From positions 682,001 through 746,000 of the forward strand of contig CAWAXG010000002.1 of assembly GCA_963785755.1 (NCBI GenBank): DNA of 64,000 nucleotides, written 5' to 3'. Below the pieces are notes generated by a model. It worked only from the letters and a program-made list of their open reading frames with translations, was not told the origin of the DNA and searched no databases. The stretch is from JACCXG01 sp963785755 (lineage in GTDB: Bacteria; Acidobacteriota; Vicinamibacteria; Vicinamibacterales; 2-12-FULL-66-21). This document shows, piece by piece, positions 11,025 to 19,757 of this stretch. Every line of letters begins with the position of its first letter. The first letter of the stretch is position 1. Made by a program: the position numbers and the translations under genes.

Positions 11025-11623
11025 GCGAACATGATACACACCTTTGGTTGCGCGCAGGATCGAAAGGTTCAAGGGTTTCACCAGTCACCGATAGTTCAGA
11101 GCGACGTCGCTCGCTGAGCAAACCGGGCGCGAGTTCGCCAGCTTCAGTCCCCAGGACAGTCGCGCTCCTCTCTTGAATCACAAACGCAGACCGACGGCAC
11201 CATCGAGTCAACCAGTCCGGTCCTCCGATGCGGTCCAACGGAGCCTGGCCCCGGACCAGGAAGCGCTGAACCGGTGAACGGGAACCGAACCCCTGAACCC
11301 CGAAGACCCCGTCCGCCCCTGGGACCGCCCTGTTCGAACGCGGTCACTGTTCGCCGGTGCGCGGTGCCTTTCCGGTCCCATCACCGGAAATTTTTTCGGT
11401 CAGCCTGCGGCCACGTCCGTGGGACGAACGTTCGGTCCGGAGGGACGAGCGTCCGGTTTCGCCGGACGAGATCTCCAGGGTCGCCCTGGGACAGGGCGCG
11501 GTGCATCCGGGATGGCCGGTTCGATGCACAGCAACCCGCAAATCCGCAAGACGGAAAGCCTTTTGACAACGTCTAACGGAAGGACACCTGGGCCCGTCCC
11601 GGCGGAGCCGTCGATCTCGCATC
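11025..11623. other. 599-bp intergenic region, no gene seen
   Basis: Several short open frames on both strands here show no recognisable protein pattern and overlap one another, as expected in very GC-rich DNA. The notable content is a 21-bp periodic block (11422-11484) and small inverted repeats (CCAGGG TCG CCCTGG near 11476-11490). A TTGACA at 11563-11568 could be a -35 box for the sensor kinase gene, but no convincing -10 follows. Confidence 0.4.
11422..11484. repeat. three 21-bp-spaced GGACGA repeats upstream of the sensor kinase
   Basis: GGACGA starts at 11422, 11443 and 11464, exactly 21 bp apart (two helical turns). The first two units extend to GGACGAACGTTCGG and GGACGAGCGTCCGG. The first is nearly self-complementary around AACGTT. 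The block lies about 140-200 bp before the histidine kinase ATG. LytTR regulators bind paired direct repeats about two turns apart, so this could be an operator, but the match is only in spacing. Confidence 0.4.
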
Positions 11624-12901
11624 ATGAAACCGCCCCCTGACCGACTGCTGGACATTCATGGAACCGGCACCGACGTGCCGGCCTGGATCCGTGGCCGCCA
11701 CGGCGTTCGTGGCGCGCACATCCTCCTCGTCGCGACCGGTCTGGCGCTGCTCTCGACTACCCTCGCCTGGCAGTTCACGCGCCTGTTCGGGAAGTCGATG
11801 ACGCCGCTCAGCACGCTGTTCGTGCTCAATTTCAGCTGGTGGTACTTCTGGGCGCTGATGGCGCCGATCGTCATCTGGCTGTCACAGCACTTTCAGTTCG
11901 AGCGCGGCGGCCTGCTTCGCGCGCTCGCGGTGCACGTGCCGGCCGTCGTCGGGTTCTCGTTTCTGCACATCGCCGGGATGGAAGCCGTGCACTGGTGGCT
12001 GGCGTATTCCGCCGGGCGCCAGTATGCGCTCTGGTCGCAGCTCCAGCGCTCGGGATTGCTCTACGTGGACTGGGAAATGATGACGTATTGGGCCATTGTC
12101 GGGCTCAGCCATGCGCTCATCTATTACCGGGAGTCGCGCGCCCGGGCCGTCCGTGCGGTTCAGCTCGAAGCCAAGCTCATTGAAGCCCAGCTCAAGACGC
12201 TGCAGCAGCAGCTACACCCGCACTTCCTGTTCAACACGCTGCACGCGATTTCGTCGCTGATGCACAAGGACGTGCGCGCCGCCGACCGTGTGCTCATGCA
12301 GCTGAGCGATCTGCTGCGAATCACGCTGGAGCATCTCGGCCATCAGGAGGTCGCCCTCGAGGCGGAGCTCGGGGCGCTGTCGAAGTACCTCGAGATCGAG
12401 CGCACGCGCTTCGCCGATCGGCTGGTCGTCCGCTTCGACATCCATCCCGAGACGCTGGACACGCGCGTGCCGAGCCTGCTGCTCCAGCCGATCGTCGAGA
12501 ACTCGATCAAGTACGGCGTGGCGCGGCGATCCGGCCCAGGACACGTCGACATCTCCGCCCGGCGCGAAGGCGACAAGCTGCGCCTCGAGGTGCGCGACGA
12601 CGGCATCGGTCTGTCCGAGGACTCGCTCACCGCGCTCCAGAAAGGCATCGGCGTTTCCACCACCCGCGCGCGCCTGCAGCATCTGTTCGGCGCCGATTTC
12701 CGGTTCGAGTTCCACCGGCTCCCGCAGGGTCTCGCGGTCATCATCGCGCTTCCCTGGAGGACCGATCCGGACGTGCCGGCAGGGGGCAGTCCTCCCGGCA
12801 ACGACGAAACTGCCGAACGCCGTTCAGGCGTTCGCGCCCACGGCTCGCCGGCGCCATCGGCCGGCTACTCGCGTCGCGCCCTGAAGCCGACGCTCACCTG
12901 A
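11624..12901 (+). CDS. sensor histidine kinase, LytS/YehU-like (His_kinase family)
   Basis: A 425-residue membrane sensor. Several hydrophobic helices fill about residues 25-165 (for example ALLSTTLAW, FSWWYFWALMAPIVIWL, HVPAVVGFSFLHIAGM). A short coiled segment (AKLIEAQLKTLQQQ) leads to the phospho-acceptor box QQLHPHFLFNTLHAISSLMH, typical of PF06580 kinases. The ATPase domain has LLLQPIVENSIKYGV (N box) and VRDDGIGL. The last 45 residues are a proline/serine/arginine-rich tail without family counterpart. It is followed 20 bp later by its LytTR response regulator, forming a classic pair. Confidence 0.9.
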   Translation: MKPPPDRLLDIHGTGTDVPAWIRGRHGVRGAHILLVATGLALLSTTLAWQFTRLFGKSMTPLSTLFVLNFSWWYFWALMAPIVIWLSQHFQFERGGLLRALAVHVPAVVGFSFLHIAGMEAVHWWLAYSAGRQYALWSQLQRSGLLYVDWEMMTYWAIVGLSHALIYYRESRARAVRAVQLEAKLIEAQLKTLQQQLHPHFLFNTLHAISSLMHKDVRAADRVLMQLSDLLRITLEHLGHQEVALEAELGALSKYLEIERTRFADRLVVRFDIHPETLDTRVPSLLLQPIVENSIKYGVARRSGPGHVDISARREGDKLRLEVRDDGIGLSEDSLTALQKGIGVSTTRARLQHLFGADFRFEFHRLPQGLAVIIALPWRTDPDVPAGGSPPGNDETAERRSGVRAHGSPAPSAGYSRRALKPTLT

Positions 12902-12921
12902 CCGATCCGAGGATCCCAGCC

Positions 12922-13692
12922 ATGAAAAAAATCCGGGTACTGATCGCAGACGATGAACCGCTCGCAAGGGAGAGGCTCGCAAGCCTGCTCTCGAATGAAC
13001 CAGACGTCGAGCTCGTCGCGCAGGCACGCGACGGCGAAGAAGCCGCCACGGGGATTCACGATCACACACCGGATCTCGTGTTCCTCGACGTGCAGATGCC
13101 GCAGATGAACGGCTTCGAGGTGATCGAGGCGGTGGGCACCGACAAGATGCCGCTCGTCATCTTCGTCACCGCCTACGATCAGCACGCCCTGAAGGCCTTT
13201 CAGGTGCGCGCGCTCGACTACCTGCTGAAGCCGTTCGACCGCGAGCGGTTCACCGAGTCATTGCAGCGGGCCCGGAAGCAGATCGAACGGGACGAGACCG
13301 GCGATCTCGGGCGCCGGCTGCTGGCGCTGGTGAAGGATCTGCGCCGCGATCAGCCGCGATCGGACCGCCTCGTGGTCAAGTCCGGCGGCCGCCTCTTCTT
13401 CCTGCGGACGGATGAAATCGACTGGGTGGAGGCCGCAGGGAACTATGTGAGGCTGCATGTGGGCACGACCTCACATCTCCTGCGGGAAACGATGAACGCC
13501 ATCGAAGGCCGGCTGGATCCCGAGAAATTCTTTCGAATCCACCGCTCCCGGATCGTCAACATGGAACGCATCCAGGAGCTCCAGCCCTGGCTGAACGGGG
13601 AATACGCGGTGCTGCTCCGCACCGGGACCAGGCTCACGTTGAGCCGTGGATACCGGGAAAAACTGCAGGACCGCCTCGGACGAGGACTTTAG
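12922..13692 (+). CDS. LytTR-family response regulator
   Basis: A 256-residue DNA-binding regulator and the partner of the kinase just upstream. Receiver domain 1-120: acidic pair DDEP, phospho-acceptor Asp in LVFLDVQMPQMNG, Thr in IFVTAYDQ and Lys in YLLKPFD. LytTR domain about 150-250: FFLRTDEIDWVEAAGNYVRL, FFRIHRSRIVNM and LTLSRGYREKL. Such regulators bind direct repeats through beta strands. The start ATG follows a weak GGATCC-rich leader. Targets are unknown; the 21-bp repeats upstream of the kinase are a candidate autoregulatory site. Confidence 0.93.
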   Translation: MKKIRVLIADDEPLARERLASLLSNEPDVELVAQARDGEEAATGIHDHTPDLVFLDVQMPQMNGFEVIEAVGTDKMPLVIFVTAYDQHALKAFQVRALDYLLKPFDRERFTESLQRARKQIERDETGDLGRRLLALVKDLRRDQPRSDRLVVKSGGRLFFLRTDEIDWVEAAGNYVRLHVGTTSHLLRETMNAIEGRLDPEKFFRIHRSRIVNMERIQELQPWLNGEYAVLLRTGTRLTLSRGYREKLQDRLGRGL

Positions 13693-13906
13693 GACGAACG
13701 CCCTTGCCCACCCGGCGTCACGCCTCGTGATGACGCAATCGTAATTCGTGTTCAGTTTGGTGACTCCGCGGTCTACGGGATTACCCCTAGGTCGCGGGGT
13801 TTCCGCCCAGAAATCGCGCGGCACTGCCCTTGCCTACTGTCGCGCTGGAACCCCGACCATTCGTGCGCTCAGGCAACCGCTTCTTTTTCGGGTGCTGATT
13901 CCCGTC

Positions 13907-14296
13907 ATGAAACATACTTCTGTCGAAGTTTCAGTCGAAGACGTGGACCGCAGGCGGCGAGTGCTGTTCGTCAATGCCGATGCCGACCTGCGCGAGGTCG
14001 TGAGCCGCGTTCTCGAGGACGAGGGGTACGACGTCCGCGCTGTCGCGCACTCGGGACATGCCGTGCTGCTCAGTCGAACCAATCAGTTCGACGTCATCGT
14101 GGCGGATCTGAGCGGTCCGGACGTTTCGGGGCCGGTGCTCGCCGCGCAGCTCCGGCGCCACTATCCGAGGCTGACCGCGGTGTACGTCGCGAATGCGGGA
14201 ACGCCCGAAGGCATGAGCCACATCGTGGTCAGGCCGTTCACGCGCGAGGATCTCCTCGAGCGAATCGAGTCCGCCCTGTCTGGCGTCGCGGCCTGA
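13907..14296 (+). CDS. stand-alone receiver-domain protein
   Basis: From ATG 13907, 129 residues: VLFVNADADLREVVSRVLED opens a CheY-like fold. The phospho-acceptor Asp is in FDVIVADLSGPDVSGP, and the end VVRPFTREDLLERI mirrors the usual K-P-F motif. Two expected residues are changed: the acidic pair is NAD instead of DD, and the conserved Lys is Arg (VRPF). Phosphorylation may therefore be altered. It follows the LytTR pair by 214 bp and may be separately transcribed. The longer open frame from 13748 lacks coding character. Confidence 0.7.
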   Translation: MKHTSVEVSVEDVDRRRRVLFVNADADLREVVSRVLEDEGYDVRAVAHSGHAVLLSRTNQFDVIVADLSGPDVSGPVLAAQLRRHYPRLTAVYVANAGTPEGMSHIVVRPFTREDLLERIESALSGVAA

Positions 14297-14323
14297 GGCC
14301 GTGCAGGCGAGTCAGCCTGCCCG

Positions 14324-14560
14324 TCAGCGCTTCGGCGGATCGACCAGCGCAACTCCAGCAGACTTCAGCCGGCCGTTGACAGCGGACAGTCTCGGCCCGG
14401 CCAGCTCCTCGAACTCCTTCACCCTCGTCGTCAACCCGGTGTCGAGCGCCGCCGCATTCGTGTTCTGCGACGCCGTGGGCGCGCCGCCGTACGCCATCAC
14501 GGCGCCATAGAGATCATTCGAGAGCACGAGCCACTTCCCCATCCCGTCTCCGTACAGCAA
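14324..14560 (-). CDS. unrecognised short frame, possibly C-terminal gene remnant
   Basis: The reading frame is open on the reverse strand from about 14622 to 14324 (the 78-residue part starts at a TTG) and reads FLLYGDGMGKWLVLSNDLYG, then a helical end EFEELAGPRLSAVNGRLKSA. The pattern looks protein-like and the helical end resembles the last helix of acidobacterial VPS10/sortilin-type proteins, but I cannot establish this. There is no good start codon or ribosome site, and a strong inverted repeat lies in its 5' part. It may be a decayed gene end or chance. Confidence 0.3.
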   Translation of the reverse strand: MLYGDGMGKWLVLSNDLYGAVMAYGGAPTASQNTNAAALDTGLTTRVKEFEELAGPRLSAVNGRLKSAGVALVDPPKR

Positions 14561-14563
14561 GAA

Positions 14564-14585
14564 GGCGGGATCCGAGGATCCCGCC
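14564..14585. terminator. perfect inverted repeat downstream of the LolA-like gene
   Basis: GGCGGGATCC GA GGATCCCGCC is a 10-bp perfect inverted repeat 38 bp past the stop of the reverse-strand LolA-like gene. Read on that strand it is followed by TTCTTG, a weak T-rich tail. It probably acts as an intrinsic terminator or mRNA 3' stabiliser. Confidence 0.5.
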
Positions 14586-14622
14586 GGGTTGAACCAGAAC
14601 GTCCCGAAACCCAGTGGTGGCG

Positions 14623-15357
14623 CTACTTCTTCGGCATCCTGAATAGCGCGTCGTCCACGGGGGCGTTGAATTCGACCTTGTCGATCGTCATCTGGGCGAT
14701 CGGCTTGCCACCGATCGACTGTTTCACGCTGTGCGGAATCATGATGCCGTTTATCTGCTGGTAGTTCGACAGCTCGGTTTCGAGCGGCTGCTTCATGCCG
14801 GTGCCGATGTCGACCTCCGCGGTCGTTTTCAGCTCGATGCCGCTGGTCGCATCGAGGTAGTAGTGTGTCACATGACCATTCTTCATCGTCAGTTTGAGGT
14901 GATAGACCTCGGAGGCGGCGAGCTTCTCCTTGCCGACGAACTCGATGGTATGCCCCTTGGATTTGTAGTTGATCAGTGCGCCATCGAAATCGGCGCCGTT
15001 CTTCATCATCTCAGCCTGCGCCGCAGGGGTCTCCTGCGCGACATCGCTGCCCATCATCGGGTTGATGTACCAGGCGGTCGTTCCGTCGAAGGCCTGTACG
15101 AGCTGCTTGTCCTGCAGCATGATTTCCTGGCGGTTGTAGTTCGGGCGCTTCGCGTAAACCGTCAACGGCAGCTCCATGCCCTGCAGGGTCACCTTGCCGG
15201 TCATCTTCACCGAGTCCACCGATTTCCATTTCTCGGCGCCCCCTTTGGCCTGAAGGTTCTTGGCGACGATTTCATCAACCGTCTGCGCGTGCGCTGCGGC
15301 CGCCGCGCAGATCACCGCCACGACGAACACCGCACGTGAAACACAACGGCTCATCAA
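14623..15357 (-). CDS. exported LolA-like lipoprotein-carrier-fold protein
   Basis: A 244-residue periplasmic protein with a clear signal peptide (SRAVFVVAVICAAAAAHAQ, cleavage after AHAQ). The mature part reads VDEIVAKNLQAKGGAEKWKS, then repeated beta strands (SVKMTGKVTLQGMELPLTVY, YLDATSGIELKTTAEVDI) and ends VEFNAPVDDALFRMP, the usual ending of LolA/LppX-fold outer-membrane lipoprotein-sorting relatives in this phylum. It probably carries a lipid or lipoprotein, with the cargo unknown. A promoter-like TTTACA/TACAAT pair and a stem downstream suggest a single-gene unit. Confidence 0.75.
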   Translation of the reverse strand: MMSRCVSRAVFVVAVICAAAAAHAQTVDEIVAKNLQAKGGAEKWKSVDSVKMTGKVTLQGMELPLTVYAKRPNYNRQEIMLQDKQLVQAFDGTTAWYINPMMGSDVAQETPAAQAEMMKNGADFDGALINYKSKGHTIEFVGKEKLAASEVYHLKLTMKNGHVTHYYLDATSGIELKTTAEVDIGTGMKQPLETELSNYQQINGIMIPHSVKQSIGGKPIAQMTIDKVEFNAPVDDALFRMPKK

Positions 15358-15396
15358 AGGCCTCCTCGAAAACGGTCAGGGCTGACGCTGAGCGCA

Positions 15397-15427
15397 ATTG
15401 TACCGGCCCGGCCCAGGCATTTGTAAA
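15397..15427 (-). promoter_or_regulatory. candidate sigma-70 promoter of the LolA-like gene
   Basis: On the reverse strand TTTACA (15427-15422) and TACAAT (15402-15397) are separated by 19 bp, about 40 bp before the ATG at 15357. The spacing is slightly long. A related TTTACAAATG sequence precedes the amidohydrolase gene at about 17260. Confidence 0.4.
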
Positions 15428-15548
15428 GCTTTCGGTCCAGGGAGGTTCGAGCTCGTGAGTGAGCGAGCGGAGAGATGAAGTACATGGGGAGACGACTCGA
15501 CGCCCCCCCATAAGAACCCGGCTGCCCTGCGTTTACTTCAGCGCCAGG

Positions 15549-15800
15549 CTAGACTGTCCGCCGCGCCATCATTCTGTAGAGCGCGAGCAGGATTACGGCT
15601 CCGAGGATCGACAGCAGCCAGCTCGCACCTTCGCTCGGGCCAATGAAGCCCATGGCTCGACCGATGAAGCCGCCGATCAGCGCACCGGCGACGCCGAGCA
15701 GAATGGTGATGATGAAGCCTCCCGGGTCACGGCCGGGCATCAGGAGCTTCGCAATCACGCCAACCACGAGACCAAACAGAATCCAAGTGATAATCCCCAT
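15549..15800 (-). CDS. GlsB/YeaQ/YmgE family membrane protein
   Basis: A small 83-residue protein with three hydrophobic helices: GIITWILFGLVVGVIAKLLM, then PGRDPGGFIITILLGVAGAL, IGGFIGRAMG and a third helix. The PGRDPGGF turn and G-rich packing are the signature of the GlsB/YmgE (transglycosylase-associated) family, inner-membrane proteins tied to general stress responses. Length is typical. It stands alone, 78 bp downstream of the amidohydrolase gene on the same strand. Confidence 0.9.
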   Translation of the reverse strand: MGIITWILFGLVVGVIAKLLMPGRDPGGFIITILLGVAGALIGGFIGRAMGFIGPSEGASWLLSILGAVILLALYRMMARRTV

Positions 15801-15877
15801 CAGCTTCCCTCCAATACTCCAAGCCGCCGGTGTTGCAAGCGTGGCACCAATGCACCGGACCGGAAGAGGTTCTAGCT

Positions 15878-17212
15878 CTACTGCGCCAGTTTCTTGTCCA
15901 ACTCTGCCCTGGGGATCCAGACGCCGTTCACCATCACACCAGCAATCATGACGCTGTTCGAGATGTCATCGAGAGGGTTACGGTCGAGGAGCAGGAGGTC
16001 GGCGCGCTTGTTTGGCGCGACTGTACCGGTCGTGGATTCTGTGCCGAAATAGCGAGCCACGTTCACCGTCCCGGTCTGCAGCGCCTGAAACGGCGTCAGG
16101 CCGGCTTTGACGACGGACTGCAGCTCGCGGTGCACGGAAAAGCCCGGAACGTTCCACCACTGCGGCGCATCCGAGCCGAGGGCAAACGGCACGCCGGCGT
16201 CGAACAGCCCTTTCAGGAGCTTCCGCCGAAGGGCCAGGAACTTCTGGCGATCTTCGGCTGAAAACTCCTTCATCAGGTTCTCCTTCTGCCCGACCCATTT
16301 CGCGAGCACGTCGGCGGCGATGTACTTGATTTCCGGCCACTTGGACATCGTGTCCGCATCCTGCTCCCCGAGCAGGCTGTCGAACAGGCTCTGGGTCGGG
16401 ACGATCCACGTGCCAGCCGCCTTGGTTTCGGCGATCAGCTTGGGGATCCTCGACTCGTCAATCACGCCGGTCAGATTGGCGCCGAAGAAAGTCGACTTCG
16501 TGGCTTCCTTCGCAAGCGCTTCAACGTACCCGTCCATATGGTCGATGCTTCGATACTTCGCTTCGAGGGCGCGGTGCAGCCCGACATCGGCCGGCACGTG
16601 TCCGGCAAACGGGATCTTGAGCTCATCCGCCTTGCGATCGATCGCGTCGAAGACCTCTCGAGTGACGCCGGGCAGAATCTTGAGCAGGTCATAGCCGGCC
16701 GCCTTCTGCGCCTCGACGGCAGCCTCCCCTGCGGCGACCGAGGGCACGCTGCTCCCGCTCAATGCCGGGCCTGCGGCGTAAATCCTGGGTCCGAGGAGCT
16801 CACCTTTGGCCACCCGGTCGCGCAACGTCAGGTGCCGGGGATCGCCCTGCATCCCCCGGATCGTTGTCGCGCCGCCGGCGATGTAAAGGAGCAGCGTTCG
16901 TTCGGAGGCCGCCTCCGGAGCCTTTCCTCCGGGAATGTGGGCGTGCATCTCCGCGAGGGCGGGCATGAGGAACTTGCCGCGGCCATCGACTTCGGCGGCG
17001 CCGGCCGGCGCTTTGATGCCCTTCGATGCGCCGATCTGGTCAATCCGTCCGTTGCGGACGACGACGGTCTGGTCGCGGAGAACCACGTCGCGATCCATCG
17101 GCAGCACGCTGACATTGGTGAAGATCGTCACGCCCGCCGTCTGCGGCTGTCCCGACGGGTGGGCTGTGGCCCAGACCGCGGCCACCACAAGAGCAAGAGC
17201 TGGCTTCTTCAT
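15878..17212 (-). CDS. exported amidohydrolase (imidazolonepropionase-like)
   Basis: A 444-residue metal-dependent hydrolase with a signal peptide (MKKPALALVVAAVWATAHPS). The composite beta domain is followed by the barrel: metal ligands HAH in LAEMHAHIPG, Lys in YDLLKILPG, His in FAGHVPAD, His in SIDHMDGY and the catalytic Asp in ALGSDAPQW. The C-terminal GTVAPNKRADLLLLDRNPL returns to the beta domain. Periplasmic members of this group act on peptides or cyclic amides; the substrate is unknown. The N-terminal alpha/beta composition and length fit the family. Confidence 0.88.
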   Translation of the reverse strand: MKKPALALVVAAVWATAHPSGQPQTAGVTIFTNVSVLPMDRDVVLRDQTVVVRNGRIDQIGASKGIKAPAGAAEVDGRGKFLMPALAEMHAHIPGGKAPEAASERTLLLYIAGGATTIRGMQGDPRHLTLRDRVAKGELLGPRIYAAGPALSGSSVPSVAAGEAAVEAQKAAGYDLLKILPGVTREVFDAIDRKADELKIPFAGHVPADVGLHRALEAKYRSIDHMDGYVEALAKEATKSTFFGANLTGVIDESRIPKLIAETKAAGTWIVPTQSLFDSLLGEQDADTMSKWPEIKYIAADVLAKWVGQKENLMKEFSAEDRQKFLALRRKLLKGLFDAGVPFALGSDAPQWWNVPGFSVHRELQSVVKAGLTPFQALQTGTVNVARYFGTESTTGTVAPNKRADLLLLDRNPLDDISNSVMIAGVMVNGVWIPRAELDKKLAQ

Positions 17213-17303
17213 CCAGTAATCTCCCTTGCGGGATACTGTGACCGGTCACGGCCATTTGTAAAGCCTGTGTCTCGCCCCTCCGTTTTCCCGTAGTACCTCC
17301 GGG

Positions 17304-19757
17304 CTAGCGAACGGTGATTACCGACTCGACGATTGAACCGGCGGTGTCCTTTGCCGTCATCCGATGGCGGCCGGGAACGAGCCGCCACTCGAGTGAGGAC
17401 TCGGAGCTCGCCGTGCCGATCGACACACCGTTCACACTCCATTCGATGCTCGTTGGCCTGGGCGCGACGACGCGAAGGGGAAGCGTTTGAAAATCACGGC
17501 GCAGGGTCGGATCGATCAGGTACGTCGCGCCGGCCGGTGGATTCACCAGCTCGAGGGCCCGACGCTCTCGAGGCGTCTCGACGGCGGCCCTGTGAACCGC
17601 GTGTTTCACGATCATCCCGTCCGGACGCGAGCCCACGTCCTCTCTCGCACGATTCCGGCGCGCCCACTCGCGATACCGCGGCGGCCACACCACCAGTACC
17701 CCGTCGTCTGACAGATGGTGCCAGCTGCACGGGACGTTCTCTCGATCGCCAGGCAGCCACTCACGCCGCCGCACCGGGCACCAGCTGTTCGCGTCCTCTC
17801 CGGACAGCGCGCAGATCTCGCGGTCGCGCAGCGACGAATCGGGCGAGGTGAGCGGCTCGTCGATGTCCCCGCTGCGTTTGTGGGCGGCGAGCAGGACGGA
17901 CTGGAAGATCGGTGCGGCGCCGGTGACACCGCTGGAGTTGCGCAAGGGATGGCGATCGAAGTTGCCGACCCAGACGCCAACCGTGACTCGACGCGTGTAG
18001 CCCACTGTCCAGTTGTCGTGGTAGGCCTGGGACGTGCCGGTCTTCACGGCGACGGGAAACGGGAACTCGAGACTGTTCCCGCGGCCGAAGATGTACGCGC
18101 GCGCGTCGTCGTCGGAAAGCACGTCTGTGATCCAGAACGCGGTCCGCGGCGAGACGAGCGAGCGTGAATCGGCAGCAGGTGACTCACGCTGAATGTAGGT
18201 CGGGGGCAGCCAGACGCCGCCGCGAGCGAGCGCGGCATAACCCGCCACGAGCTCGTCGAGACGGACTTCGGCGTTGCCAAGCGTGAGGCCCAGCCCATAG
18301 TGCGCCGCGTTCTGGTCGAAGGTCGAAAAACCGGCGCGGCGCAGGAACCGGAGCAGGGCCGGGATGCCGAGCTCCGAGGCGAGCGACACGGCCGGCACGT
18401 TCTCCGATCCAGCCAGCGCCGCGCGGGCCAGCAGCGGGCCGCGATAGCGGCCGTCGTAGTTTCGCGGCGAATAGACGATTCCCTCCTCCGCGGTCGGGAA
18501 GTGCATGGGCACGTCCGGGAGCACGGTCGCGGGCGTGAATCCCTGTTCGAACGCCAGCGCATACGTGAAAGGCTTCAGCGTCGAACCAGGCTGGCGCAGC
18601 GCTCGCGGGCCATTAATGGAACCGCCGCGCTCCACGTCGAGGTAATCGCCGGATCCCTCCCAGGCGAGCCACTCCCCGCGCGCGTTGTCGAGCACGACGA
18701 CGGCAACGTTCGCGGCTCCGTGACGCTGGAGCGCCGCGCGATTGCTCTTGATGATGCCGGCGATGTCCTCCTGCAGGGCCGCATCGAGCGTGGTCTCGAT
18801 CCGGGCCGGACGTGGAGCCCTCGCCTCGGCGAGCACCATCTCCACGAAGTGCGGCGCCAGGAAAGGCCTGCGGTCGCGCGCGAGATTCAAACGCTCCTGC
18901 CGCGCCTGCTCCAGCTCCGTCGCGGTGAGCGCCCCGGCCGCCAGCATCCGGCGCAGGACCACGCGCTGCCGTGACGTGGCCAGCGCCTCGTGGCGATACG
19001 GGTTGAAGCCCGACGGACGCTGCGGCAGACCGGCGAGAAACGCCGCCTGCGCCGGCGTCAGCATTCTCGATTCGACGCCGAAGTAGACGCGGCTCGCACG
19101 CTCGAAGCCACTGATCTGATTGCCGTAGGCCGCGAGATTCAGATAGAGGGCGAGAATCTCCCGCTTGCTCAACCGATGCTCGAGCCGCAGCGCAATGATG
19201 GCTTCATTGATCTTTGCGCTCCAAACGCGATGGCGACCGGGCGCGCGCCGGAGCAGCAGCAGCTTCGCCACCTGCTGGCTGATCGTCGATCCTCCTTCGA
19301 CGATGCCGCGTTCCGCGACATTGCGCCTGACCGCCCGTCCGATCGCGATCGGATCGACGCCGACATGGCTCCAGAACCGGTGATCCTCGGCCGCGACGGT
19401 GGCGGCCGCGACCACGCCAGGTATCGTCTCCGCGCTCAGCTGCAGCGCCCGTGTGCCGTCGCCCGACAGCGCCTCGTACAAGGGCACTCCCCGGCGATCG
19501 ACGACGACCGTCGATTCCGCGACGGGCGAATCGAGCAGCCCTGCCGGCAGCGGGCCGCAGCGGAGCCAGAGCAGTGCGCCGGCGAGTGCGAGCGTCCCGC
19601 CGATGAGGATCTGCCGCCTGCCCAGCCTCCGCCAAAGGCTACGGCGGGTCCGCCGAAGCTTCTGCGAGGGCGGAAACACCGAAGCCACGAGGTGCTGCGA
19701 CATCTTCCGCCTGAAGGCGGAAGCCACGCGATTGATGGTCCTGGCGAAGGTCTTCAC
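17304..19757 (-). CDS. pbpC: penicillin-binding protein 1C (transglycosylase/transpeptidase)
   Basis: A bifunctional peptidoglycan synthase, 817 residues: a basic cytoplasmic N-terminus, one membrane helix (ILIGGTLALAGALLWL), a GT51 domain (AAEDHRFWSHVGVDPIAIGR, STISQQVAKLLL), a transpeptidase domain with SxxK in PGSTLKPFTYAL, and KTGTS in VAVKTGTSQAYHDNW. A C-terminal BiPBP_C beta domain (LVNPPAGATYLIDPTL) is present. The ATG overlaps the stop of the alpha-2-macroglobulin gene by 4 nt, the arrangement known from yfhM-pbpC in Enterobacteria, where the pair repairs and protects the wall. The first 30 or so codons contain a TGAA-loop hairpin repeat (19704-19723), so this N-terminus is probably derived from an intergenic repeat. 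Confidence 0.92.
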   Translation of the reverse strand: MKTFARTINRVASAFRRKMSQHLVASVFPPSQKLRRTRRSLWRRLGRRQILIGGTLALAGALLWLRCGPLPAGLLDSPVAESTVVVDRRGVPLYEALSGDGTRALQLSAETIPGVVAAATVAAEDHRFWSHVGVDPIAIGRAVRRNVAERGIVEGGSTISQQVAKLLLLRRAPGRHRVWSAKINEAIIALRLEHRLSKREILALYLNLAAYGNQISGFERASRVYFGVESRMLTPAQAAFLAGLPQRPSGFNPYRHEALATSRQRVVLRRMLAAGALTATELEQARQERLNLARDRRPFLAPHFVEMVLAEARAPRPARIETTLDAALQEDIAGIIKSNRAALQRHGAANVAVVVLDNARGEWLAWEGSGDYLDVERGGSINGPRALRQPGSTLKPFTYALAFEQGFTPATVLPDVPMHFPTAEEGIVYSPRNYDGRYRGPLLARAALAGSENVPAVSLASELGIPALLRFLRRAGFSTFDQNAAHYGLGLTLGNAEVRLDELVAGYAALARGGVWLPPTYIQRESPAADSRSLVSPRTAFWITDVLSDDDARAYIFGRGNSLEFPFPVAVKTGTSQAYHDNWTVGYTRRVTVGVWVGNFDRHPLRNSSGVTGAAPIFQSVLLAAHKRSGDIDEPLTSPDSSLRDREICALSGEDANSWCPVRRREWLPGDRENVPCSWHHLSDDGVLVVWPPRYREWARRNRAREDVGSRPDGMIVKHAVHRAAVETPRERRALELVNPPAGATYLIDPTLRRDFQTLPLRVVAPRPTSIEWSVNGVSIGTASSESSLEWRLVPGRHRMTAKDTAGSIVESVITVR
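19704..19723. repeat. 8-bp hairpin with TGAA loop inside the pbpC 5' coding end
   Basis: CTTCCGCC TGAA GGCGGAAG, followed by CCACG. The stretch 19708-19728 is identical to 40361-40381 in a non-coding region. A weaker GAAGCCACG copy lies at about 19681. In pbpC the repeat encodes VASAFRRKM. Confidence 0.75.

Noticed and set aside
11344..11655. Several overlapping short frames in the 11.1-11.6 kb spacer
   Set aside because: They overlap one another on both strands, have no ribosome sites and no family motifs.
15440..15500. tRNA-like GGTTCGAGCTC stretch
   Set aside because: No acceptor stem or anticodon arm can be folded around it.
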